A DNA stretch of 6,418 nucleotides, taken from Tissierellaceae bacterium (GTDB taxonomy: Bacteria; Bacillota; Clostridia; Tissierellales; Tissierellaceae). Shown here piece by piece: positions 1 to 6,418 of this stretch (the stretch's first letter is position 1; every line of letters starts with the position of its first letter). The stretch is from assembly GCA_029264075.1 (NCBI GenBank), contig JARICQ010000052.1, positions 1-6,418 on the forward strand, written 5' to 3'. Both the position numbers and the translations under genes were made by a program. The notes under the pieces are model-generated. The model saw only the letters and a list, made by a program, of their open reading frames with translations, was not told the DNA's origin and searched no databases.

Positions 1-3000
1 ATGATCATCATATTTACAAAGGTAGTCACAGAAAGAGTCTGTCCGCCACTTCCCTCTGTTGATATACCTTCACCCTTATTTATAGCCTCCCAAGTAGAAT
101 AGTATTCATCCCTTGGCCTAGCATATCTAAACTCATTTTTCTCTGTCATCTTATATACTTCAAGTACTGGGTATCTTCCCTGAAGGGCCTTTGAAAATAT
201 GACATGGTCTGACATTAGACCCTCTACAAACTTATCATCCACCAAATCTAGATTTTCATTTTCTGCTATAGTTTTGTCAATTGAGCTGATGAAGTGTTCT
301 CTAAGAAGATAGCTAACTTCCTCCTCATCTTTTGGAAGCCTCTCGCTATTCTTTAGTCTTACAAGAGGAAATATATGCTCTCTTTCATTTGTATAATTCA
401 TACTCGATGTCATATCTTTTAGGCTTTCAATCATTCTAATTACATAGATACTAGCCCTGTCAATCCACTGCTTCATGGCCTCTTCTGCTTTTTCCTTATC
501 TCTAGATAAAGAGATCAACTCCTGCTGAAAATTGTTTTTCATTCCACTGAAGGAAACTATATTGGAAGTGAAATTAGATATATTGGAATCTGTAAGAGCA
601 TTTTTTATCTTCATCTTTAACTTATCCTCTTCTAATTTTTCTTCAATCTCTCTTAAAAATCTTGTTCTAAATCTTTCTCCTTCATTTATAGTTTCTTTAA
701 TCTCCATTTGAATTCTCGTCATCTTTGAAATCCACTCATCTACCACCAAATTTGCATTGTTGTCAATCTTTCCCTTTAATATGTCTTCGATTTTCCCTTT
801 GGATATATTCAAATCTACCCTATGATTCAACTTGCTCCAATTTAATTCCAAACTATTTCTCATCTTCTTTGATTTTTCAAGCTCTGATCCAGCCAGCTCT
901 AGAATCTTTAAATTAGATTCCATATCCCTATGAACATTGTTGATATCTTCTTCTATATTTTCGCTTTCTATTAGGACTGCTGATCTTTTGTGAGTTTTCT
1001 CTATATGTCTTTCTATATTTTTCAAGCTCTTTTCCAGTATGGAAAGCCCACCATTTGATCTATCTAAGCTTGATTTTGTGTTTATCTTTTCAACTTCTAT
1101 TGATTTTATTTTTCTTTTTAAATCTTCTATTATTATGTTTATCTCAAAGAGCGGAAGTCTTAGGTCTTTATATGCCTTCCATTCCCTACTAATCTCTTCC
1201 AAGTTATCTAAAAAAGCTTCTATATTTTTCCTTAAATATTCAAGATCTTTTTCAATAGTCACCAGCTTTAAGTTCTTGCTATTTATATCTTCCTGAATTA
1301 TTTTTCTTTGGTCTAAAGTAGCTAAAAGTGTATCTCCTTCAATTGAAAACTCAGGTATCTTTGAGGAACTGTAATCACTATCTAGCTCTATCTTGTATGA
1401 CATATGGCTATATATAACTTGGAGCTTTTTAATTATATCTTTGGTATTTATCTTCCATATTTCATAATTTATATTTAACTTGTCTTTTGTATCTAATAGC
1501 TCTCCTATTTCATTTTCTATTTCTTCAAGGTCTATTTCTAAATCATTTAAATCCTTCTTTATTACATCAAAATCTAATTGCCTATCATTTATTTCTTTTA
1601 GATGATCTCTGTAGTCAAGGATTAGTAGTATTTTTTCCTCTATCTTGACTAGTCTCCTTTCAGTTTTTTCTAAACTTGATTTTCTTATAGCCAATTTGTT
1701 ATTTAAGTCCGATAATTCCTCCTCATAGGCAAGCAGGATCCTAGACTTTTCATTTATAAAATCCTCTATTTCTTTTAACTCTTTATTTAAATTGAATGCC
1801 AACTTATCTCTTTTGATCAAATTCACATCTCTTATAGCTTTTTCTATTTCTTCTATATCATTTTCAATTCCACCCCTAGTAGATGAAATGTCATAAAATT
1901 CCTTTTCTATATTTTCTTTCCATTCCTTGTAGTATTCACTATTTGCAAGTTTCTCTGCCTTATTATATATAGATCTAAAGCCAGTTTCTAGGTCCCTTCC
2001 CATTTCGCTTCTTATATATATTGGAAGCATGCTATTTAAGAGTATCTCCTTATCGATATTCTTAGATATTATCTCCCATTGCTTTAAATCAGCTATTACA
2101 AGTGAATATATAAAGCCAGGATTTGCTTGTAAAATCTCTTGGGCATCATCCTTATCTATATTGTATAGGTATTCTGCTCCAGTTTCTACATGGATATTCA
2201 TAGCTCTAATGGCTTGCTTTAAAACTACTAGATCATTATTTGGAATAAAGTATTCTTTGTCATTCAGCGACCTCTGAATATTCTTTTCCCATATATCTCT
2301 GTTGATTTTTCCTAACTTTATCTCTTTTGAACTATATAAAGTATCTAGTTCTTCTAGGATATTTGAAAACCAAGCTTCATCCAATAAGCTTCCATCATAT
2401 TGCCTAAGGAGAAGTCTCGATGCCCTCCTCGCTATGTCTAGCTCTTCGGCTTCTTTTTTTCTTATCTCTTTAGAGATTGATTTCAATTTTTCTTCTCCTT
2501 GCTCTATCCTATATTCTTCCTTGTTTTTTTCTTGATGTATAAAAGATATCCTTTCTTCTACAAGAGATATCTCTTTTTCTTCTTCCGTCTTATCTTCCAC
2601 TGCTTTTGTATTTTCTGATTTCAAATCTTCTAATATCCTGTCTGGAAAAGCTAGGCTCATGGCATCGTAATATTCTACTAATTTATCTTTTTTTACAAGT
2701 AAATTCTTCTTTTCTATATCAAATTTAATTATCTCCCTATGAATTTCTTCTTTCTTATGATTATATTTTTTCTTTTTTCTCCTCTTTTCACCAACTAAAT
2801 TATCTGTATATGCTATATAGCCATTAAAGTCTATTTCTTGATTTTTCCACCTTCTTTTAAGTTCTTCAAATTCTATTTCAATCTCATTGTCCAGTTCACT
2901 TATCTTTTCTTTAATATCTTCCAAGTCTAAGTTTTTTATCAAAGTATCTTTTTCTAAGTTTTTGTTTTTTATTTTTTCTTCGCTTTCTCTTTTTTTACAT

Positions 3001-4187
3001 AAAAGATTATTTATTTCATATAGAACTAATTCATCTTTCCTCTCTTCTAAGTCTTGGCATATAAAATCATATCTATCCTTTAAGCTTTCAATATCAGCTC
3101 GTTTTTTCATTAGATCAGATCTATCTTTATTGTAATTAAGATTGTCTTTTTTAAAATGTAGGTCTCTTTTTTCAATTTGGCCAGCTTCAAGAGAAAGACC
3201 CCATTTCTCTATTTCTCCATTTACATGGTCCATTTCATCATTTAATATAAATAATATATTATTACCTTCACTCACTAGCCTTTGCTTCCTATCCATGAAT
3301 CTAACGCCACTGTCTGCATTTTCTATTAGTGGATCTATAGTATGATTTAATTCTCTATAGTCATTTTCCCTCTTTAGTAGGATTGGCAGATCTTTAGTGA
3401 TAGATAAATTGCTCTTAAACATCTCCACTAGATTGTTGCTATCATCATTTGAATAGTTTTTTATATTTTGACTGATGGCTGGAATGATTATCTTGTTAAA
3501 TACTGCCCTATTGTCACTGGCCCTAGAAAAGTAATCACTAATTCCTCCTTCAGATTTGTTTATCTCCTTTAGGTTCATCCACTCACTTCTCATTATTCCT
3601 CTGCTCTCTAGGTATCTATAGTAGTCTGAATCTCTTCTCTTTCCACTACTTTGACTATATCTTATAAAGTCTCTCTTATTATCTGATAAAAACTCTTCAA
3701 TCCTATCAAGATCTCTAGATTCCTCGGCTTTTTCGTCATAAAGAGGAAGGTTTTCGACTGTAAAATATCCATTATTATCGTGTTCATGGGTATATAATAC
3801 ATACGAAAGTCCAGGCCTTTCTTCCTCTTCAGCGGTCGTATTTTTAATTGATGACCTTACCGATATACCGGTTATAAGTCTCTTTTCAGGTATGGTATCT
3901 AAGACCCATTCCAAGACAACATGAAATGTAAAGGGGTGGAGATTGTTCTTTTTGTCATGAAACATTGCAATTACTTGGTTACCATTGTTTTTACCCCACT
4001 TGGTCTCTGGAAGTAAGATTTGAAAGATCAACTGCATCATTACGCCCTTTCCTCCACCATTTTTAAGGGTAAAGAGACTATGGTCTGGCCTATCTCCTCT
4101 TGTAAGATCAAATATTGAGTTTTCATGTTCTTTTCTAAGTCCATCATATTTGCATCCTGTAAGTCTTATCTTAGATAGTTTCGGCAT
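1..4187 (-). CDS. jetC: Wadjet JetC-like SMC ATPase (MukB-like), 3' end outside window
   Basis: An open frame of 1395 complete codons without a stop, running off the left edge. It encodes the SMC motor of the complex, which binds ATP between two heads and extrudes DNA loops. Domains read from the translation: an N-terminal head half (about 1-285) with a P-loop-like LKNGGGKG at 41-48 and INKSEGG at 209-215; a first coiled-coil arm (about 290-630, rich in Lys/Glu/Leu/Ile); a compact hinge (about 640-735) with YFIPNNDLVVL, ETGAEYL and MLPIYI; and a longer second arm (about 745-1240) broken near 926-955. A C-terminal head half (about 1240 on) contains the ABC signature SGGQ at 1380-1383. Walker B, D-loop and H-loop are not in the window, so the full protein is probably near 1450-1500 residues, about the size of MukB and longer than type I JetC. 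The start ATG overlaps the end of jetB and has GGAGG 6 bases upstream. I checked the frame by hand and saw no stop or shift. A RecN/Rad50-type ATPase is the alternative, but the neighbours argue against it. Confidence 0.85.
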   Translation of the reverse strand, partial: MPKLSKIRLTGCKYDGLRKEHENSIFDLTRGDRPDHSLFTLKNGGGKGVMMQLIFQILLPETKWGKNNGNQVIAMFHDKKNNLHPFTFHVVLEWVLDTIPEKRLITGISVRSSIKNTTAEEEERPGLSYVLYTHEHDNNGYFTVENLPLYDEKAEESRDLDRIEEFLSDNKRDFIRYSQSSGKRRDSDYYRYLESRGIMRSEWMNLKEINKSEGGISDYFSRASDNRAVFNKIIIPAISQNIKNYSNDDSNNLVEMFKSNLSITKDLPILLKRENDYRELNHTIDPLIENADSGVRFMDRKQRLVSEGNNILFILNDEMDHVNGEIEKWGLSLEAGQIEKRDLHFKKDNLNYNKDRSDLMKKRADIESLKDRYDFICQDLEERKDELVLYEINNLLCKKRESEEKIKNKNLEKDTLIKNLDLEDIKEKISELDNEIEIEFEELKRRWKNQEIDFNGYIAYTDNLVGEKRRKKKKYNHKKEEIHREIIKFDIEKKNLLVKKDKLVEYYDAMSLAFPDRILEDLKSENTKAVEDKTEEEKEISLVEERISFIHQEKNKEEYRIEQGEEKLKSISKEIRKKEAEELDIARRASRLLLRQYDGSLLDEAWFSNILEELDTLYSSKEIKLGKINRDIWEKNIQRSLNDKEYFIPNNDLVVLKQAIRAMNIHVETGAEYLYNIDKDDAQEILQANPGFIYSLVIADLKQWEIISKNIDKEILLNSMLPIYIRSEMGRDLETGFRSIYNKAEKLANSEYYKEWKENIEKEFYDISSTRGGIENDIEEIEKAIRDVNLIKRDKLAFNLNKELKEIEDFINEKSRILLAYEEELSDLNNKLAIRKSSLEKTERRLVKIEEKILLILDYRDHLKEINDRQLDFDVIKKDLNDLEIDLEEIENEIGELLDTKDKLNINYEIWKINTKDIIKKLQVIYSHMSYKIELDSDYSSSKIPEFSIEGDTLLATLDQRKIIQEDINSKNLKLVTIEKDLEYLRKNIEAFLDNLEEISREWKAYKDLRLPLFEINIIIEDLKRKIKSIEVEKINTKSSLDRSNGGLSILEKSLKNIERHIEKTHKRSAVLIESENIEEDINNVHRDMESNLKILELAGSELEKSKKMRNSLELNWSKLNHRVDLNISKGKIEDILKGKIDNNANLVVDEWISKMTRIQMEIKETINEGERFRTRFLREIEEKLEEDKLKMKIKNALTDSNISNFTSNIVSFSGMKNNFQQELISLSRDKEKAEEAMKQWIDRASIYVIRMIESLKDMTSSMNYTNEREHIFPLVRLKNSERLPKDEEEVSYLLREHFISSIDKTIAENENLDLVDDKFVEGLMSDHVIFSKALQGRYPVLEVYKMTEKNEFRYARPRDEYYSTWEAINKGEGISTEGSGGQTLSVTTFVNMMI
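36..53 (-). other. JetC ABC signature motif
   Basis: GSGGQT in the translation (S1380-Q1383 core SGGQ) matches the ABC/SMC signature that contacts ATP bound on the partner head. The first Leu of the usual LSGGQ is replaced by Gly. It lies only about 12 residues before the left edge, so Walker B is not visible. Confidence 0.75.
1323..1412 (-). other. JetC coiled-coil break (possible joint or elbow)
   Basis: Residues about 926-955 interrupt the second arm with a stretch poor in heptads: SHMSYKIELDSDYSSSKIPE from about 927, including P945, then a glycine further on. Such breaks mark joints or elbows where SMC arms bend. The position is read from composition alone. Confidence 0.4.
1998..2270 (-). 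other. JetC hinge domain region
   Basis: Residues about 640-730 break the heptad-like Lys/Glu/Leu pattern and look globular: YFIPNNDLVVL from Y646, VETGAEYL from V667, ANPGFIYSLVIADLKQW, and MLPIYI from M720. The layout resembles the compact hinge of MukB-like SMC proteins, where two JetC copies dimerise. The edges are estimates from composition. Confidence 0.6.
4044..4067 (-). other. JetC P-loop-like (Walker A) segment with unusual residues
   Basis: Residues 41-48 of JetC read LKNGGGKG, in the place where SMC proteins carry GxNGxGKS/T. The Asn, the Gly run and the catalytic Lys (K47) are kept. The first Gly is Leu, and the Ser/Thr that normally coordinates magnesium is Gly (G48, codon GGC). 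The position about 40 residues from the N-terminus is right for an SMC nucleotide-binding loop. Confidence 0.75.
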
Positions 4188-4923
4188 CTCGTCCCTCCCT
4201 AGTTATCTTAATGATTTCCATTATTTCCTCATATCTATCTCCACCGTGGTAGAGATAATCAAGTCGTTCGTAAAGTTCCTGCCTTGGTATTATTCTTGAT
4301 TCTTCAGGCAGATTGATTATTAGCTTCTCCTGTTCTAAAGGTTTTAAGGCCTCATTGATAAAGCCAAGTCTGGTCTGAGATGATAAACTAAAGCCCCTTC
4401 CATCTTTTTTCGGCTTAGAATGAGACATCTCAACAGTCCATAGGGAATAAATCTCATCTATAGCCAGGGCGAATTCTTCTGAAAAATCTTCTTCTTCATT
4501 TCTATTCTTCCAAGAATTCAGTATTTCTGTGATTATTCCCTCCAATTTAGAATAGGATATACTAGCATCTTCTATTCTAAAAGAAAAATTATTCGATCTA
4601 TCTATCTCAGCTAAATATATTGAAATAATAATATTTGCAAGATGAAAATATCTTTTTCTGATTAGTCTTGTATACTTTTCTTTCATCTGAGTATAGGTCG
4701 TTGCAAATATAGAATTTTCTTTTTCTGCAACCAGATGAAGATTTTCCCTAGTTCCAAACACATGCAGGCCTGCCTCTTTAGCCATAGTATTTACAATTTC
4801 TCCAACTTCATTATTTTCATTGTAGTGGGAAGCTAGGGTGTCACTCAGGGGCAGTATTCTATTGTTTAACAGGTGAAAGAAAAGTTCACTTGCCAGTCTA
4901 ATGTCTTCACTTACATAGCTCAT
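4171..4923 (-). CDS. jetB: Wadjet JetB-like subunit (MukE/KITE-like), probably type III
   Basis: A 250-residue soluble protein second in the operon. In Wadjet the JetB subunit is a dimeric tandem winged-helix (KITE) protein that binds the JetA kleisin and touches DNA beside the SMC heads. Seen here: an N-terminal helical region with ASELFFHLLNNRILPL (11-26), a short wing-like NLHLVAEKEN (61-70), and a helical middle (80-165) with acidic linker RNEEEDF (141-147). A second winged-helix-like part at about 180-245 includes TRLGFINEALKPLEQEKLI (184-202) followed by RIIPRQELYERLDYL (210-224). I recall this type of protein as DUF6063. Two starts abut: TTG at 4926 and ATG at 4923. I chose the ATG because AAGGA (4936-4932) then lies 8 bases away, against 5 for the TTG. 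The difference is one residue. The 3' end overlaps jetC by 17 bases, which implies joint translation. The function comes from context and size more than from a diagnostic motif. Confidence 0.75.
   Translation of the reverse strand: MSYVSEDIRLASELFFHLLNNRILPLSDTLASHYNENNEVGEIVNTMAKEAGLHVFGTRENLHLVAEKENSIFATTYTQMKEKYTRLIRKRYFHLANIIISIYLAEIDRSNNFSFRIEDASISYSKLEGIITEILNSWKNRNEEEDFSEEFALAIDEIYSLWTVEMSHSKPKKDGRGFSLSSQTRLGFINEALKPLEQEKLIINLPEESRIIPRQELYERLDYLYHGGDRYEEIMEIIKITREGRDAETI
4193..4199 (-). promoter_or_regulatory. jetC ribosome-binding site inside jetB 3' end
   Basis: GGGAGGG on the minus strand contains a full GGAGG core 6 bases before the jetC ATG at 4187. It is encoded within the codons for Glu-Gly-Arg near the C-terminus of JetB. 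Together with the 17-base overlap of the two frames it supports this start for jetC and translational coupling of the two genes. Confidence 0.75.
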
Positions 4924-4927
4924 CAAA

Positions 4928-6397
4928 TCATTCCTTTATATAAATTGTGTAGGGAGAAATAAACAACTCATTCCACCTAAAGCTTTCATTTGTATTCTCG
5001 AGTTTGGAGTATATCTTTTTTCCTTCTAATGCTTTTAAATTAGGGTTTTTTTGACTTAAGAGATAAAAGAGTTCCAGTCTTTCATCCTTTGAATCATATG
5101 TAATTGAGAGCTCAACTTCAGATATTACAAACATCATGAAAAGATCTATATTGGCTCTTTGACTCAACCATTTCTTTCGATTTATATCATCCTTGTCATT
5201 CAAGCTTAGGATCGAAAAACTTCCTTCTTTTAAAAGATCAAGAAAGATTTCCTCCCAAAGATCAACTATTAAGTCCCAATCTACTTCTTCAAAGTCCCAA
5301 TCCTCTTCTAAGATTCCATCTTTATATTCTTTGATTTTAGCACTTGATTTAGTCTTTTGTTCGGCCCAAGCCCATTCTAGGGGATAGATAAACTCCACCC
5401 TAGGAGAAAAAAGTGAAGAGAGCATGGGCTCCAAGTCTTCTATCCTCTCTAGTCCATTTTTCACTATATGGTTTTTCCATATATCTTCTTTAAAACTTAA
5501 ATTTGATATATTCCAAAAACTTTCAGGATAATTGACCCTTATCTCCATAGCCAGCGCTATATTGTCCATTACATGGCTTGCTAGATTGTCATGCAGGGCC
5601 CTTGCTCTTTCAAGCTTTTCAAACATTTCTTCTGCTTCAGATTTTTTATCATCTGGTAAGGAATCATATCGAGACTTCCAAGAAAACATCTTTTGAAATA
5701 GTTTTTGCTCTTCTTCAAATTGAATTCTTATCTCATCTTCACTCTTTTTTTCCTCTCTACTGCTATCTAAGAAGATATTTTGAGGGTCCCTTATTATGTA
5801 TCTCCTATACTCCTTCTCTCTATTGATAAGAACTCTAACCCTTGAAAGCAATATATCTATGCTATTCTTGGCCTTGGATAGATTCCCTGTCTTTATCAGC
5901 TGAAGAGTATAGAACTGTTCAAGGTCAAATCCAAATTCTTCTAAGATTTCCCTGCTTATAAATATCATCTCTTGGCTGGCTTCAGTAAGCATGTAGACAG
6001 TAGCTCCTCCTTGGTCCCAGTGACTGTTTTCTCTGTCTATGGTAAGATACCTAAAGGCATATTCTTCCTTTTCACCCTTCTCTTCATTGAATATATCTGT
6101 AACAAAGGCATCTTGTCTATCCGGGTCCCTATACCAAAGAACACCATCCACAATTCTTTCTATAGTAGCCCTATCAGCTTCTAAATTCATTTGAGAAATT
6201 ATTTTTTCTGTAATGAAAATCATATCGTCTCTAGTTCTATTGGGATTTTCTTGAAGTTCTCTTTTAAATATATTTTGTATGAGTAGAAAAGAAATCTCAT
6301 AGGCATAGGGATTTAATTCTTCCAAGTCCATTCCACTTCCCAGCATCCTAATAGCTAGCATTTTTTTCATTCTACTCTTAAAGCCTTTTTCTATCAT
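4928..6397 (-). CDS. jetA: Wadjet JetA-like kleisin subunit (MukF-like), probably type III
   Basis: A 489-residue soluble protein with no signal peptide or membrane segment, first in the operon. Its family role is that of the kleisin that bridges the two SMC heads of the Wadjet complex and carries the JetB subunits. What is seen: a helical N-terminal part (about 25-90), then a winged-helix-like stretch ending in GGATVYMLTEASQEMIF (130-146), which resembles the wing and following helix of MukF/JetA N-terminal domains. A long charged helical middle (about 170-290) follows, then SPRVEFIYPLEWAW (331-344), a very acidic Trp-rich segment (364-385), and a C-terminal domain (about 390-489) suited to a second winged helix. 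The length fits JetA proteins. The start is fixed by an in-frame TAA directly before the ATG and by a GGTGAT ribosome-binding site; M10 and M13 are possible but unsupported. jetB follows 4 bases after the stop. I think it belongs to the JetA/DUF5716 group, but that is recall. The assignment rests on size, order and fold-like features together. Confidence 0.8.
   Translation of the reverse strand: MIEKGFKSRMKKMLAIRMLGSGMDLEELNPYAYEISFLLIQNIFKRELQENPNRTRDDMIFITEKIISQMNLEADRATIERIVDGVLWYRDPDRQDAFVTDIFNEEKGEKEEYAFRYLTIDRENSHWDQGGATVYMLTEASQEMIFISREILEEFGFDLEQFYTLQLIKTGNLSKAKNSIDILLSRVRVLINREKEYRRYIIRDPQNIFLDSSREEKKSEDEIRIQFEEEQKLFQKMFSWKSRYDSLPDDKKSEAEEMFEKLERARALHDNLASHVMDNIALAMEIRVNYPESFWNISNLSFKEDIWKNHIVKNGLERIEDLEPMLSSLFSPRVEFIYPLEWAWAEQKTKSSAKIKEYKDGILEEDWDFEEVDWDLIVDLWEEIFLDLLKEGSFSILSLNDKDDINRKKWLSQRANIDLFMMFVISEVELSITYDSKDERLELFYLLSQKNPNLKALEGKKIYSKLENTNESFRWNELFISPYTIYIKE
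4932..4937 (-). promoter_or_regulatory. jetB ribosome-binding site inside jetA 3' end
   Basis: AAAGGA on the minus strand lies in the last codons of jetA (Lys-Glu-stop), 8 bases before the ATG at 4923 and 5 bases before the TTG at 4926. The spacing favours the ATG. Because the site lies inside jetA, ribosomes finishing jetA can start jetB directly. Confidence 0.6.
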
Positions 6398-6400
6398 TTA

Positions 6401-6408
6401 ATCACCTT
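6401..6408 (-). promoter_or_regulatory. jetA ribosome-binding site
   Basis: On the minus strand AAGGTGAT is followed by TAA and then the jetA ATG. The GGTGAT part matches the lower half of the usual AAGGAGGTGATC consensus and lies a few bases from the start. The TAA at 6400-6398 is in frame with the ATG, so the gene cannot be extended upstream. Only 21 bases precede the gene in the window. No -10/-35 promoter can be read in them, so whether jetA is the first gene of the transcript is unknown. Confidence 0.65.
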
Positions 6409-6418
6409 CAGCAAATAT

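Noticed and set aside
900..2000. Recurrent ttctat/tctatattt-like words that look like dispersed repeats
   Set aside because: They are the complement of codons for recurring Ile/Glu/Asn/Lys in coiled coils; spacing is irregular and the words diverge, so this is composition and not a repeat array.
725..3345. Several plus-strand open frames of 63-85 codons opposite jetC
   Set aside because: They are rich in Ser/Phe/Leu/Ile as expected for the complement of Lys/Glu/Asn-rich coiled-coil coding DNA, lack convincing ribosome-binding sites, and lie wholly inside a long intact minus-strand gene.
1..4187. Alternative identity as MukB/MksB chromosome-segregation SMC, or as a Rad50/SbcC-type ATPase
   Set aside because: The flanking small subunits resemble JetA and JetB, the host looks like a low-GC Bacillota that normally uses Smc-ScpAB, and no SbcD-like nuclease is next to it. 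Not excluded until jetD is seen.
5193..6184. Plus-strand open frames opposite jetA
   Set aside because: They sit antisense within the intact jetA frame and show no domain-like pattern or ribosome-binding site. They are shadows.
6398..6418. Promoter for the operon
   Set aside because: Only 21 bases of upstream DNA are present, enough for the ribosome-binding site but not for a readable -35/-10 pair.

Overview
The window holds three genes, all on the minus strand and read from right to left. They are packed almost without gaps into one operon that looks like a Wadjet (JetABCD) system, an SMC-based plasmid-defence and DNA-surveillance complex. In transcription order they are a 489-residue JetA-like kleisin subunit (6397-4928), a 250-residue JetB-like MukE/KITE subunit (4923-4171), and a very large JetC-like SMC ATPase. 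JetC starts at 4187 and stays open to base 1, so 1395 residues are present and its 3' end lies outside the window. Gene order, subunit sizes and sequence character fit the type III branch best. The fourth gene, jetD (the topoisomerase VI/Spo11-related nuclease), is expected just beyond the left edge and cannot be seen here.

Layout. Bases 6398-6418 hold only the jetA ribosome-binding site and an in-frame stop. jetA and jetB are 4 bases apart. jetB and jetC overlap by 17 bases, with the jetC Shine-Dalgarno inside the end of jetB. Essentially every base from 6397 to 1 is coding on the minus strand. The plus-strand open frames are shadows caused by pyrimidine-rich sequence opposite Lys/Glu/Ile/Asn-rich coding DNA. 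No tRNA, rRNA, CRISPR, insertion sequence or terminator was recognised.

How the proteins should work together (family knowledge, not shown by this sequence): JetC dimerises through a hinge midway along a long coiled coil and binds ATP between its heads. JetA bridges the heads as the kleisin, and JetB dimers sit on JetA. The motor extrudes DNA loops, senses small circular DNA, and triggers JetD to cut it. The JetC head parts visible here are a P-loop-like segment near residue 45 (LKNGGGKG), a conserved-looking INKSEGG segment near 210, a central hinge near 640-735, and an SGGQ ABC signature near 1380. Walker B and the D-loop would lie past the left edge.

Organism: low-GC DNA (about one third G+C by eye), heavy use of AGA/AGG and ATA codons, and strong AGGAGG-type ribosome-binding sites point to a Bacillota bacterium, probably of the Clostridia/Tissierellia type. 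The window cannot settle the genus.
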